Below are positions 9,071 to 18,382 of a stretch of DNA of 64,000 nucleotides, one piece after another. The notes under the pieces are model-generated. The model made no database searches and had not been told where the DNA came from. It saw only the letters and a list, made by a program, of their open reading frames with translations. Position 1 is the stretch's first letter. Each line of letters starts with the position of its first letter. Where the stretch lies: positions 86,991-150,990 of the forward strand of contig NZ_CAXMZT010000010.1 in the NCBI RefSeq assembly GCF_964199965.1, in the 5' to 3' direction. A program made the position numbers and the translations under genes. This DNA is from JAFIFT01 sp020051095. GTDB taxonomy: Bacteria; Pseudomonadota; Gammaproteobacteria; Legionellales; Legionellaceae.

Positions 9071-9152
9071 ACTTCTAATTAACAAAATCCCTTTTTCCTT
9101 CCCCCCACACTTGGGGAGAAGGTGCACAAAAACGGGCAAATGTGGGTTGTTG
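9071..9152. repeat. Dispersed hairpin repeat, copy 1
   Basis: ACTTCTAATTAAC is followed by a CCTTCCCCCC...GGGGAGAAGG stem and then CAAAAACGGGCAAATGTGGGTTGTTG. The same string of elements occurs at 38088-38157. It lies between convergent ends of the 277-residue protein gene and the metallophosphoesterase gene and may act as a terminator. Confidence 0.55.
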
Positions 9153-9160
9153 TATGGCTA

Positions 9161-10135
9161 TTACATTGCTGGCACAGGCGTTATTTGTTCAGAACCCATG
9201 GCCTGCTCCACATCATCCCCCGAGTGATATTGCGATGTTATTTTAAACGCATTTTCCGGATCGATCGTTAATTCTAAATATTGACCACCTCCGACCACAT
9301 ACACCGGAATTGTTTCAAAGCGATAGGTGTCTGTCGCATGATAATGCCCCACAATAACCGCCAATGTTTGAAACTTATTGTTTAAAATAGCAAACGCTTT
9401 CTCCCGCTCAGCTTTTGTCCACCACGGCCCTCCAAACGAGCCTTCAACGGAGAAAGGACCGCTGACATTGTAGTGCCAAAAAACCACAATTGGCTTATCC
9501 GTCGGGACATTTTTCTCCATCCACGCGAGTGCTTTTTTGTCCGGGTAGAGTCCTAAAGAAACAACGTTGATATCACCCACGGTTCGATAATAACAGGTGC
9601 CTCCGTATCGATGTTTAATATAGTCTGAAAATGCTTGCCGAGGGATATTCGGCCGAGGAATTTCGACTGAAACACCCGGAATTTGATTCACCAAATTTTC
9701 AGTTTGCTTTGCCAAAAACCCAAAAAAACGCCCCCAATTGGTCTGAGTCACATCATGGTTTCCGATGGTTTCAAAATCGGGCATTTCTGCCTTTTTAAAC
9801 GGTTCCACCACTAACTTTTTGAACGCCGATAACTCATCCGATACACCAAAGCCTAACCCATTTCGCTTATTGGTATAAAATTGAAAATCGAGAAGCGAAC
9901 CACTTGAACCGGAATCGCCCAAATCACCCGGGTTAATAAACACAGACTGATATCCCTGCTCTTTAAGCTGCTTGAATCGCTGAATAATACTTTCAATATG
10001 CCCTTTTTTCCGCAAAGGAATATCAATCCGTCCATTTGTATCGGGACTGAGTTGATAGTCGCTGGATGCAAACAGCGTGACTGGCCGCTTGCTTGAATTT
10101 GCGTTGTTGAAAAAAGACTGTGTGGTAATAGACAT
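9161..10135 (-). CDS. Calcineurin-like metallophosphoesterase
   Basis: The 324-residue protein has the metallophosphatase blocks in order: FASSDYQ (about 22-28), NPGDLGD (68-74), ETIGNHD (about 121-127), FWHYNVSG and VGHYHATDTY near the C-terminus. These ligands hold a binuclear metal centre that hydrolyses phosphoesters. The first block, normally DxH, reads DYQ, so one metal ligand is changed while the others are intact. No signal peptide is evident. The ATG at 10135 has CAAGGAGCC upstream. Eukaryote-like acid phosphatases occur among Legionella effectors, but nothing here proves export. The substrate is unknown. Confidence 0.85.
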   Translation of the reverse strand: MSITTQSFFNNANSSKRPVTLFASSDYQLSPDTNGRIDIPLRKKGHIESIIQRFKQLKEQGYQSVFINPGDLGDSGSSGSLLDFQFYTNKRNGLGFGVSDELSAFKKLVVEPFKKAEMPDFETIGNHDVTQTNWGRFFGFLAKQTENLVNQIPGVSVEIPRPNIPRQAFSDYIKHRYGGTCYYRTVGDINVVSLGLYPDKKALAWMEKNVPTDKPIVVFWHYNVSGPFSVEGSFGGPWWTKAEREKAFAILNNKFQTLAVIVGHYHATDTYRFETIPVYVVGGGQYLELTIDPENAFKITSQYHSGDDVEQAMGSEQITPVPAM

Positions 10136-10337
10136 AGACTGGCTCCTTGTCGTTAAAAATGTCTAAATAAAGCTCTTTTTTCACTGTAACGAAAATCGTT
10201 TGCTAAGTAAATCCGAGGATTTCCTTTATACAGGACATTTTTTTAAACGAATCCTGGCCAATTTTGAGAAACAACAGTGGGAACTGGCCCCTCTTAGGAA
10301 GCAAGTCTATTGCTAAAAATGATTATCCCCATCAGCG

Positions 10338-11537
10338 TTAGGCCATCTGATCTTGCGGCAGTATAGCGGAGCGGTTGCCTAGATTCCACATCAAACTCAT
10401 GATCGCAAATAGCAAGACCGGTAATGCTAGACTGACAGTTGTTACCGAAAATTCAGCGACAATCCACCCAAGAATACCAGCCAAAGCAAATTGGCAGGCA
10501 CTAACTAGTGCTGTGGCTGTCCCCGCATTTTTTTCAAAGCCTTGTAGCGACAGAGCAATCGAACATCCCATACTTAACCCTATCCCAACCGTCATACCCA
10601 ACATGGGTAGCATAAATCGCATCGTATTTGGGTGGTAAAAATTCAAAGCCATCATGCTAAAAGAAGCCAAAACAATGAGACATAGTCCAATATTGACAAT
10701 ACGTTGCAACGGAAGGCGATGGGTCAAATGAGCCGCCAAATAATTGGCAAAAAAAACGGTCAACGCATTCAATCCAAACCATAACCCATACTGCGTGCCT
10801 GTATGATGAAATTGGCGGATTAATATGTCCGGCGACAAGGCACAGAATAAATACAATCCCAATAACCCCGTGGAGGCAGAAAAGGCGTATTGTCGAAATG
10901 TGGGCGTTTCAAAAATCGACTGATAGGCGCGAAAGCAACCACGGATTGTCGTCGAAGTCGTTGGTTGAGGATAATGGGGTATATTCCTTTTCACCGCATA
11001 GAGAATCAAAAGCCCTAACCCACTGAGAAAACAAAATCCACTGCGCCAAGTGGTGGTAACATCGAGTAACAAGCCGCCAATCACTGGTGCGGTGCTGGCA
11101 ATGAATGCGTTTAGACCCGTCAACAAACTAAATAAGCGCCCGCACGTTTTCGTATCAAAATTATCCCTTATGACGATGAAGCAGGTTAAATAAGTCCCAC
11201 AGGCCCCAATTGCCTGAATGACGCGAGCAAAAATCAGCACATGAACGGATGGGGTAAGCATGCACAAAAATGACCCACCAAAATAGAGCCAAGCCGATAC
11301 GATACCAATGCCACGCCGCCCATACCGGTCAGACAAAGGACCAATGAACAGTTGTGCTATAGCAACCGTCACCATAAAAGCATATAAGCTTGCCTGCATG
11401 ATTCGATTGGTGCTATTAAAATAAGCAATCATATCGGGTATGGCAGGAACAAATATATCCATGGCAAATGATGTGCTTATGACTAGGGGTAATAATTTAA
11501 TTACACATTGACGTTCTGTCCAACGCAGATAGTTCAT
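10338..11537 (-). CDS. MFS drug-resistance transporter, Bcr/CflA family
   Basis: A roughly 400-residue, 12-helix transporter. Family markers are MDIFVPAIPDMIAYF in helix 1, FIGPLSDRYGRRGIG (motif A) after helix 2, and a typical ARVIQAIGACGTYL in helix 4. It probably exports drugs or sulfonamide-like compounds by proton antiport. The frame can be extended to a TTG at 11552, which would overlap the preceding gene. I choose the ATG at 11537, 2 bp after the stop of the SixA-like gene, implying translational coupling in one operon. Confidence 0.9.
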   Translation of the reverse strand: MNYLRWTERQCVIKLLPLVISTSFAMDIFVPAIPDMIAYFNSTNRIMQASLYAFMVTVAIAQLFIGPLSDRYGRRGIGIVSAWLYFGGSFLCMLTPSVHVLIFARVIQAIGACGTYLTCFIVIRDNFDTKTCGRLFSLLTGLNAFIASTAPVIGGLLLDVTTTWRSGFCFLSGLGLLILYAVKRNIPHYPQPTTSTTIRGCFRAYQSIFETPTFRQYAFSASTGLLGLYLFCALSPDILIRQFHHTGTQYGLWFGLNALTVFFANYLAAHLTHRLPLQRIVNIGLCLIVLASFSMMALNFYHPNTMRFMLPMLGMTVGIGLSMGCSIALSLQGFEKNAGTATALVSACQFALAGILGWIVAEFSVTTVSLALPVLLFAIMSLMWNLGNRSAILPQDQMA

Positions 11538-11539
11538 CG

Positions 11540-11983
11540 TTAGATAATCCAAGCGAGCTGAAATCCGGTATGCATATTTTTCTCAAGGCAAACCACATGG
11601 GAGTTGGCATAATTTACCACATTTGTTTTTAACGATTCATCCCCGCCCACTAAATAATTTGTCAATTTTTCCAGAAACGGTAAATGGCTCACTATCAGCG
11701 CATCCTCCGGCAGTACTAACGCAAAACTTTTCACATCATCCATCGGTTTAATGCCATCGAGTATTGCAACCTGTTCCTCTAACCCTAGTACCTTAGCAAA
11801 AATCAACGCGGTTTGCTCTGTCCGTTTTTTGCCGCTATGGTAGATTTGATTGAGTTTATAGATTCTTGGCTGCACAGCTTGTGCCACTTTTTCTGTTTCT
11901 AACATGCCCGCCTCAGTCAAACCTTGTTGAGGGTCCTCTTCGAACGCATAGGATTTTCCGTGTTGAACAAAATAAAAAGCCAT
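11540..11983 (-). CDS. SixA-like phosphohistidine phosphatase (histidine phosphatase family)
   Basis: This is a short 147-residue member of the histidine phosphatase superfamily. The catalytic motif usually reading RHG is FVQHGKS (His8), followed by GLTEAGMLETEKVAQ, IYHSGKKRTEQTA (second Arg position) and IVSHLPFLEKL with the second catalytic His. The RHG arginine is replaced by Gln. SixA dephosphorylates phosphohistidine on signalling or PTS proteins. AAGGA precedes the ATG. It is the first gene of a pair with the Bcr/CflA transporter. Confidence 0.82.
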   Translation of the reverse strand: MAFYFVQHGKSYAFEEDPQQGLTEAGMLETEKVAQAVQPRIYKLNQIYHSGKKRTEQTALIFAKVLGLEEQVAILDGIKPMDDVKSFALVLPEDALIVSHLPFLEKLTNYLVGGDESLKTNVVNYANSHVVCLEKNMHTGFQLAWII

Positions 11984-12004
11984 GCTGGTTCCTTGTGTTT
12001 GATT

Positions 12005-12946
12005 TTACTCTGGCGGCTTGGAAACAGGGCCCGCTGTTTCACTCAAATCTTTCGCTTTTTCCGCTTTCCTGATTGCTTCTGGGGTCTCAGGTTTAAAAAA
12101 CCGAGCTTCTCCAGTTATCCCTTTTTTAGCAAGGTGCAATAAGCCGAGCGTTGGAATGCCAAGGACAACTTCTAACAACAAACGCAAACCATTACCAATC
12201 CAGTGATTCCCTTGGAACCGCTTTTCTGCTTGGCTTATTACGGTTGAAATGTCATTTTTAAAGGCGACTACTTCTTCAGCAGAGTGACTTCTGTTCCCAA
12301 AAAATTGATCGCCTTTTTCCTTCAATGTTTGACAAAGTTTATCAAAGTCTTTCTGATCGGCTTTATCGACTTTATCCGCTTGATTCGACGTTAATTCATT
12401 TAAAATCTTAAAATAGCAATCAGGATGTAAATTAGTGAAGCCTTTGTATTTTTGTTTGATTATATTCAGGTGATTATCATTTAGAGCGTCAATGGCGCGG
12501 ATAGAATAATAATTAAACGACCCAATTTGCGCAATTTCATCCCTCCTTGCAGCTAATACTTTGTTGAGTGTTCCATATGATACAAGTAATGCTTCTAATT
12601 TGGGAAACGTGGCACCAATTTCCTGCCATAGCACGACTTTGTGGTAAAGTTCATCCATATCAACGTCAGGGTCACCTTTTACACGCTCAAGTTCGTCCAA
12701 CAGATCAAACCCCAAACGAGCAAACCAATCATCAAAAACACTTGAGAGCACTTGGTCGGAACGATTTTCTAATAGATCCTCATCTTCAAACGAACTATCT
12801 TCCTCCGATAATTCATCGTCTGAGCTATCTTCAGAACTTGACTCCCATAAGTCTTCTGCTTCCTCCAGCGCATTGGGGATTGTCGGACGCTTTTTCCCTG
12901 AAAGGTTCTCATTAAGAATTCTTAAGATATCCGCTTTCGTTGCCAT
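12005..12946 (-). CDS. Acidic hypothetical protein, candidate effector
   Basis: The 313-residue protein is not recognised. Residues about 28-62 form a run of Glu, Asp and Ser (EEAEDLWESSSEDSSDDELS), followed by a helical region and a single hydrophobic stretch (LRLLLEVVLGIPTLGLLHLA) near residue 260. The C-terminus is polar, rich in Lys, Glu and Pro. Such composition, with no signal peptide, fits many Legionella effector candidates, but no motif ties it to a function. A TATAAT box lies about 35 bp upstream on the minus strand. It stands alone between the SixA pair and the divergent rhodanese gene. Confidence 0.6.
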   Translation of the reverse strand: MATKADILRILNENLSGKKRPTIPNALEEAEDLWESSSEDSSDDELSEEDSSFEDEDLLENRSDQVLSSVFDDWFARLGFDLLDELERVKGDPDVDMDELYHKVVLWQEIGATFPKLEALLVSYGTLNKVLAARRDEIAQIGSFNYYSIRAIDALNDNHLNIIKQKYKGFTNLHPDCYFKILNELTSNQADKVDKADQKDFDKLCQTLKEKGDQFFGNRSHSAEEVVAFKNDISTVISQAEKRFQGNHWIGNGLRLLLEVVLGIPTLGLLHLAKKGITGEARFFKPETPEAIRKAEKAKDLSETAGPVSKPPE

Positions 12947-13107
12947 ACCATTCCATCACTTTTTTAACAGATAGTAAGAACATTATAGCAAGGTAGCACT
13001 GAATTAGGAGGAAAAATGCGTAATTTTTACGCACACACCCCTATGATCTAGGAAACATCCTGAAAATTGGTTATGCTCCTTATAACTTAAACAAACTGAG
13101 AATCACC

Positions 13108-13464
13108 ATGCAACACTCCAAAGAATTTATCGCGCTATGCGAGGATGTTAAAAAGCGGATCAAGGAGCTGAATGTTGACGAGGTCAAGCAAGGGCTTAAA
13201 AAAAATCGTTTTGATTATCTCATCGATGTGCGGGATGCGGATGAATTTGAAGCCGGGCATATTCCTGATGCCCTCCATTTAAGCAAAGGTTGGTGCGAGG
13301 CTAAAATCCATCATCATGTCAATCAAAAAGACGCATCCATTGTCTTATATTGTGGAGGCGGCAATCGCTCTGCCCTCGTGGCTGACAATCTACAAAAAAT
13401 GGGCTATACCCAGGTTTTTTCCATGATAGGTGGCTATAAGGCATGGGTTAATTCAGATTCTTAA
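13108..13464 (+). CDS. Rhodanese-like domain protein
   Basis: A single-domain rhodanese of 118 residues. The CH2A-type motif YLIDVRDADEFEAGHIPDAL is followed by the active-site loop VLYCGGGNRSALVADNL, with catalytic Cys at the start of CGGGNR. Such proteins carry a persulfide for sulfur transfer or detoxification in the cytoplasm. An N-terminal helix of about 30 residues precedes the domain. The gene ends 4 bp inside the convergent betA gene. Confidence 0.93.
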   Translation: MQHSKEFIALCEDVKKRIKELNVDEVKQGLKKNRFDYLIDVRDADEFEAGHIPDALHLSKGWCEAKIHHHVNQKDASIVLYCGGGNRSALVADNLQKMGYTQVFSMIGGYKAWVNSDS

Positions 13465-15092
13465 CCATCAAAAGAAGCAGTATCTGATATACCCTCCCTC
13501 GCTTTTGAACGAATCATATCGGCGGCCTTTTCGGCAATCATGATAGTGGCCGCATTGAGGTTGCCACTGATGATGCTGGGCATGATAGAGGCATCCACAA
13601 CTCGCAACCCAACAATTCCATGGACTCGCGTTTGTGGGTCGACAACCGACATCGGGTCAACGCCCATTTTACACGTGCAGGAAGGATGATAAGCACTGTC
13701 TGCTTTTGCGCGAACGAACGCATCAATTTCTTTATCCGTTTTGACATTCATGCCAGGCGCAATCTCTTTACCCCGATAAGGTTTGAAAGCGTCTTGAGCA
13801 AATATTTCTCGAGTTAAGCGCACACAAGCCCGCATGTCCTTTCTATCTTGCTCCGTTTGCAGATAATTCGGTTGAATCAGTGGATGCATAAAGGGGTTTG
13901 ATGATTTTAATCGGATATAACCATGGCTTGTGGGGCGCATCGGGCCCACGTGCACTTGATAGGCTTCTTCATTTACCGATTGGCGACCATGATCGATAAC
14001 CATCGAGGGTAAGAAATGATATTGAATGTCAGGATGGGAAACCGTGTCTTCGCTTTTGATAAAAGCACCTGCTTCAAGATGAGAGGTTGCCCCTAAACCC
14101 GATTTCAACATAAACCAGCGAATCCCTAACAGTTGTTTCCACGGAGCAATTTGTTGTGAATAGAGGGTTATGGGTTGGAGACATTGCTGTTGGATATAAA
14201 TTTCAAGATGATCTTGCAGGTTCTTCCCCACGCCTGGTAATGGATGTTTGCAAACAATGCCAACTTGTTTTAATTCATCGGCATCACCGATGCCTGATAG
14301 CATGAGTAATTGCGGCGAATTGATTGCCCCTCCACATAATATCACTTCCCTATTTGCATAAACCGTTTTTAACTTGCGATAATGGGCATAATCAATCCCC
14401 TTCACCCGCTGTTTATCCATCACCAGTTTAATCGCATGGGCATTGGTCATCACGGTTAAATTTTTACGGTTTAAAACAGGCTTCAAATAGGCTTGGGCAC
14501 TGCTCCATCGCCTGCCTTGATGAATCGTCATATCGAGACTACCAAATCCTTCTTGTTGTTTGCCGTTCATATCCACCGTATAGGGATAACCGGCCTCGAC
14601 ACCTGCATCAATAAAGGCTCGATAAAGGGGATTTTTACACGTCGCTTTGCTCACCTGCAACGGTCCATGACCACCGCGGTACACACTCTCACCCAGTTGA
14701 TAGGTTTCAGATTTTTTGAAATAGGGCAAAACATCCTGATAAGACCATCCATTGGCCCCTTGGTGTTGCCATCGATCATAATCGAATCGATGCCCGCGAA
14801 TATAAACCATGGCATTTAAGGATGAGCTGCCTCCGAGCACCTTCCCTCTTGGCCAATACATGCGTCTTTCATTCATGCAGGCTTGTTTTTCGGTATGATA
14901 GTACCAATTGTATTTATCATCTCGCAAATTATAAGCAAGGGCAGTGGGCATATGAATTTTCCAGGTATCATCCCGCCGACCCGCTTCAAGCAGTAACACC
15001 GTGCAGTTCGGATCCTCGCTCAGCCGATTTGCCAAAACACACCCAGCACTACCTGCACCCACAATGATATAATCAAATGATTTAGTCTTCAT
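13461..15092 (-). CDS. betA: Choline dehydrogenase (GMC oxidoreductase)
   Basis: The 543-residue protein is a full-length GMC flavoenzyme oxidising choline to betaine aldehyde. It has the FAD-binding GxGxxG at the N-terminus (IIVGAGSAGCVLANRLSED), the GMC signature GKVLGGSSSLNAMVYIRGH, the second signature GAINSPQLLMLSGIGD, and the C-terminal active-site region with SAYHPSCTCKMG and the second catalytic residue within SGNLNAATIMIAEKAADMI. It lies 82 bp behind betB and shares the operon order EamA, betB, betA. Product glycine betaine is an osmoprotectant, and a matching uptake system lies at 31.5-33.8 kb. No betI regulator is visible nearby. Other alcohol substrates cannot be excluded. Confidence 0.9.
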   Translation of the reverse strand: MKTKSFDYIIVGAGSAGCVLANRLSEDPNCTVLLLEAGRRDDTWKIHMPTALAYNLRDDKYNWYYHTEKQACMNERRMYWPRGKVLGGSSSLNAMVYIRGHRFDYDRWQHQGANGWSYQDVLPYFKKSETYQLGESVYRGGHGPLQVSKATCKNPLYRAFIDAGVEAGYPYTVDMNGKQQEGFGSLDMTIHQGRRWSSAQAYLKPVLNRKNLTVMTNAHAIKLVMDKQRVKGIDYAHYRKLKTVYANREVILCGGAINSPQLLMLSGIGDADELKQVGIVCKHPLPGVGKNLQDHLEIYIQQQCLQPITLYSQQIAPWKQLLGIRWFMLKSGLGATSHLEAGAFIKSEDTVSHPDIQYHFLPSMVIDHGRQSVNEEAYQVHVGPMRPTSHGYIRLKSSNPFMHPLIQPNYLQTEQDRKDMRACVRLTREIFAQDAFKPYRGKEIAPGMNVKTDKEIDAFVRAKADSAYHPSCTCKMGVDPMSVVDPQTRVHGIVGLRVVDASIMPSIISGNLNAATIMIAEKAADMIRSKAREGISDTASFDG

Positions 15093-15174
15093 ATCAAAAT
15101 CCTTTTTCCATGGCTTGTCTAAATCTCACTGCGTTGACGCATCCTGTATCAACGCGTTTGCATCAATGATAGAA

Positions 15175-16638
15175 TTATTCAAATGGACAATCAATGTCAC
15201 CTAGCTCAACATACACACTTTTCACCTGGGTATAGTGATCTAAGGTCACTGTTCCGTTTTCTCGTCCCATTCCCGACTGTTTATAACCGCCAAAGGGCAT
15301 CTCTATTAGCGTAATATTATAATTATTAATCCAACAAGTACCGGCCTGTAAACGGGCAATCACGCGGTGTGCTCGATTCAAATCTTTGGTAAATACACCC
15401 GCTGCTAGCCCATAATCGGTGTTATTTGCACGTTGGATGACGTCGTCTTCCTCAGTAAACGATAACACAGCCATCACTGGACCAAAAATTTCTTCTTTTA
15501 CAATGCGCATATCATCATGGCAATCAAAAAATACCGTGGGCTGGAGAAAATTCCCTTCGGCCAACCCCCCTGTCATGATTTTTTGCCCACCACATAAGAG
15601 TTTGGCACCCTCATTCAGTCCCGAATCAATATAGCCCATGACCTTATTGAAATGCTCTTTTGAAATTAATGCCCCCATTTGGGTATTGGGATCAAGTGGC
15701 GAGCCGACTTGAATTTTTGCCACACGCTCACGCAAACGATTCAAAAACGCCTCATATATCGATTGATGAACAAACACGCGTGTGCCATTACAGCATACTT
15801 CGCCTTGGCTGAAAAAATTCGCAAGCATCGCCACTGAGACAGCTTTTTCAATATCCGCATCTTCGAATATAATAAGAGGGGATTTACCCCCTAACTCCAT
15901 GGTCACATGCTTTAAACTATCCGCCGCATTTTTCATGACTTTTTTGCCCGTTGGCACAGAGCCTGTAAAAGATACCTTGGCAACATCCGGATGACGTGAT
16001 AATAAGGTTCCCGCTTCGCCATTCCCAGTCACGACATTAAACACCCCATTGGGTAAACCGGCTTGATGATAAATTTCAGCAAGCTTCAAGGCCGTTAAAG
16101 GCGTATTTTCAGATGGCTTAAATACCATGGTATTGCCACAGGCAAGTGCTGGCGCAGACTTCCAACAAGCTATTTGCAAGGGATAATTCCAAGCGCCGAT
16201 GCCCACACAAACGCCCAGCGGTTCTCGGCGAGTGTAAACAAACGATGAGGGGTAGGCGATGTGCTGACCACTGAGGTCAACGGCTAACGAGGCATAATAC
16301 TCCAAACAATCCGCCCCGGTGGCAATGTCAACCGCTTTGGTTTCTTGAATCGGTTTGCCCGTATCCAATGCTTCCAGGTAGGATAATTCTTCATTGTTTT
16401 GACGTAGCAAATCGGCAGTTTTACGTAGAATCCTTGCACGGTGTTGAGGCGGTGTGTTTGCCCATTCCGCGAATGCAACTTTCGCTGCTTGCACCGCCCG
16501 ATTAACATCGTATTCATTCGCATTAGCAAAATCATAGAGTTTTGTATTCGTTGCCGGGTTGTAGGAGGTTAGCTGATGTTGCGATTGGGCATCAACGTAT
16601 TCCCCGTTGATAAATAATTGGAGGTTTGTTTGGCTCAT
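15175..16638 (-). CDS. betB: Betaine aldehyde dehydrogenase
   Basis: The 487-residue NAD(P)-dependent aldehyde dehydrogenase is of the usual length. The general base Glu is in VTMELGGKSPLIIFEDADIE, the nucleophilic Cys is in SQGEVCCNGTRVFVH, and the coenzyme loop is FTGSVPTGKKV. The C-terminal MPFGGYKQSGMGRENG motif is typical of BetB. The pairing with betA points to oxidation of betaine aldehyde to glycine betaine. It begins 11 bp after the EamA gene, so the two are co-transcribed. Start ATG with AGGAGCTATCC upstream. Confidence 0.93.
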   Translation of the reverse strand: MSQTNLQLFINGEYVDAQSQHQLTSYNPATNTKLYDFANANEYDVNRAVQAAKVAFAEWANTPPQHRARILRKTADLLRQNNEELSYLEALDTGKPIQETKAVDIATGADCLEYYASLAVDLSGQHIAYPSSFVYTRREPLGVCVGIGAWNYPLQIACWKSAPALACGNTMVFKPSENTPLTALKLAEIYHQAGLPNGVFNVVTGNGEAGTLLSRHPDVAKVSFTGSVPTGKKVMKNAADSLKHVTMELGGKSPLIIFEDADIEKAVSVAMLANFFSQGEVCCNGTRVFVHQSIYEAFLNRLRERVAKIQVGSPLDPNTQMGALISKEHFNKVMGYIDSGLNEGAKLLCGGQKIMTGGLAEGNFLQPTVFFDCHDDMRIVKEEIFGPVMAVLSFTEEDDVIQRANNTDYGLAAGVFTKDLNRAHRVIARLQAGTCWINNYNITLIEMPFGGYKQSGMGRENGTVTLDHYTQVKSVYVELGDIDCPFE

Positions 16639-16649
16639 GGATAGCTCCT

Positions 16650-17060
16650 TTAGGACAATAACACTAATGCTACTAATGAAAAAATAATACCAATAAATTG
16701 TTTGAGGGTAATTGTTTGATCAAAAAAAATGATCAAAAGTACGGTGCTCACTAAGGGGTATAACGCGGTAATAATGATGATAGGAATCGCGGGACCCAAA
16801 CGCAAGGCGGCAAGAAAAAATAGTGTGCCAATGCCTGTCGCCGCTCCCGTTAAAACCCCATAAGTCATCCCTTTAACAGTAAATACGGGTTTAAAATTCA
16901 TTAAGGTAATGCAGAGCAACCCAACCACAAACGTACCCACGGCCGCATAAAAATTAGCAGACCTTGCGCCAACTTCGGCAGACGTTTTTGCACCCCAAAA
17001 TCCCCAAAAACCATACAATATTAACGAAATAAACGTAAAACCATACCATGGTTTTATCAT
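16650..17060 (-). CDS. Half-size EamA/DMT-type transporter
   Basis: The 136-residue protein consists of about five hydrophobic helices, the size of a single EamA unit rather than the usual ten-helix duplication. Recognisable features are ISLILYGFWGFWGAKTS in helix 1 and the closing PLVSTVLLIIFFDQTITLKQ followed by IGIIFSLVALVLLS. Such half-size members work as dimers. It is the first gene of the operon with betB and betA, so a role with choline, betaine aldehyde or a related metabolite is plausible but unproven. Confidence 0.82.
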   Translation of the reverse strand: MIKPWYGFTFISLILYGFWGFWGAKTSAEVGARSANFYAAVGTFVVGLLCITLMNFKPVFTVKGMTYGVLTGAATGIGTLFFLAALRLGPAIPIIIITALYPLVSTVLLIIFFDQTITLKQFIGIIFSLVALVLLS

Positions 17061-17163
17061 TTTCGACTCCTCCCTGAAAGGTGTTTGCTATTCTACACTT
17101 TCTAAATTAATGGGTAAATTGTCTTTGACTGAAGTGGCCGGTTCAACTCAAAAAAAAATACCC

Positions 17164-17287
17164 ACGTGAACGTCTGCGTTACCGAAATAGCTTGATACTA
17201 TCAATGAGAAATCAATCATAAACTGACACAAGCTTTTGCAGATGGATTTATTCGGGAACGCAAACGGTAACGTAAACATTCACGAAT
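17164..17287. repeat. Palindromic element with 6-bp-phased arms (copy 2), in the 335-bp gap 17061-17395
   Basis: The left arm ACGTGAACGTCTGCGTTACCGAAATA (read in parts: CGTGAA CGTCTG CGTTAC) pairs imperfectly with the inverted right arm at 17251-17284, which in reverse reads CGTGAA TGTTTA CGTTAC CGTTTG CGTTCC. It has the same core words as the perfect palindrome at 49021-49177. The remaining gap holds only AT-rich DNA with no gene. Confidence 0.65.
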
Positions 17288-17395
17288 GAATCATAATAAA
17301 TTTTTGGATAGATTTAAGAAAAAAATACCCAAGTTGTCATTTTATACTATATTTTTATGAAAGAACGCCCCTAACAGATAATAAAGGAATCAACT

Positions 17396-17560
17396 ATGAA
17401 TAAGAAAAACAGAAATACCACTCCGCCAACAAAAGAACGTCCTGCAGAATACAAAGAAAAAAAACGGTTTCGTGAGGATTACACTTTTTTTCCATCGAAT
17501 GATGCAAACCAGCGGCTAGACTGTGAAGAAGAGCATGATGCCTTCCGTTCTTACAATTAG
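17396..17560 (+). CDS. Small basic/polar hypothetical protein (54 residues)
   Basis: An ATG at 17396 with ATAAAGGA upstream opens a 54-codon frame ending TAG at 17558-17560. The product begins MNKKNRNTTPPTKERPAEYK and ends HDAFRSYN. It is highly charged with no hydrophobic segment. The ribosome binding site and spacing are good. The family is unknown. Confidence 0.55.
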   Translation: MNKKNRNTTPPTKERPAEYKEKKRFREDYTFFPSNDANQRLDCEEEHDAFRSYN

Positions 17561-17603
17561 AATGCATCAATTAACATAAGAATGCAACCTAGCTAGTTTT
17601 GCC

Positions 17604-18203
17604 TTATGGAAATAACTTTTTAGTAATTTGAGCCACATGGCGGCCTTGCGAACGGGCAATTTTTTTCTCAATCTCTAACGGAGTGCGGCTCCCATCGGCG
17701 CCAGCAATTGTCCCAGCACCATAGGGAGAGCTGCCGCGCATTTGACTAAGATCCGTCAAACTTTGCTCACTATAGGGCATACCTGATATCAGCATGCCAT
17801 GATGGGCAAGCGTATGCCAAAATGATGTGATGGTTGTTTCATTGCCACCGCCTGTCCCTGTTGAAACAAATACGCTCGCCACTTTGCCAATTAATTTTCC
17901 TTGCACCCACAGACTGCCTGTCTGATCAAGAAAATTTCGCATTTGTGCTGCCATATTGCCAAATCGGGTTGGTGTACCAAAAATAATGGCATCATAGTCC
18001 GCCAGTTCCGCAGGTTCTGCTATCGGGGCTTTTTGATTAAGTTTAACGCCTGCTTTTTTTGCAATATCTTCAGGCATGGTTTCAGCAACCCGTTTGACAA
18101 CGACATCCACACCATCGACCTCGCTCACACCTTCTGCAACGGCATAGGCCATTGTTTCAACGTGACCATAGCTTGAATAATACAGCACCAACACTTTTGT
18201 CAT
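17604..18203 (-). CDS. wrbA: NAD(P)H:quinone oxidoreductase, WrbA family
   Basis: A 199-residue flavodoxin-fold protein with all WrbA features: the FMN phosphate loop VLYYSSYGHVETMAYA, the segment FGTPTRFGNMAAQMRNFLDQ, and VSTGTGGGNETT followed by the AHHGMLISGMPY loop. WrbA reduces quinones by two electrons to limit redox cycling, as a cytoplasmic tetramer. AGGGAG lies 8 bases before the ATG. It appears to be transcribed alone. Confidence 0.96.
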   Translation of the reverse strand: MTKVLVLYYSSYGHVETMAYAVAEGVSEVDGVDVVVKRVAETMPEDIAKKAGVKLNQKAPIAEPAELADYDAIIFGTPTRFGNMAAQMRNFLDQTGSLWVQGKLIGKVASVFVSTGTGGGNETTITSFWHTLAHHGMLISGMPYSEQSLTDLSQMRGSSPYGAGTIAGADGSRTPLEIEKKIARSQGRHVAQITKKLFP

Positions 18204-18382
18204 TTAAATCTCCCTGTTCACAGTCTTCCTAAACTCTAGCATATTATTTAAAAATTTGTAGAATAAACAATCGCATTTTATACCAGTGATCTTTCAAAAT
18301 GCGAGTTTTTAGGCAACTGAAACAGCTCACAATTATTTAATGCAAGCTGGCTGTTTTACTGCTGTGGAAAGGCAGGTTTAGG

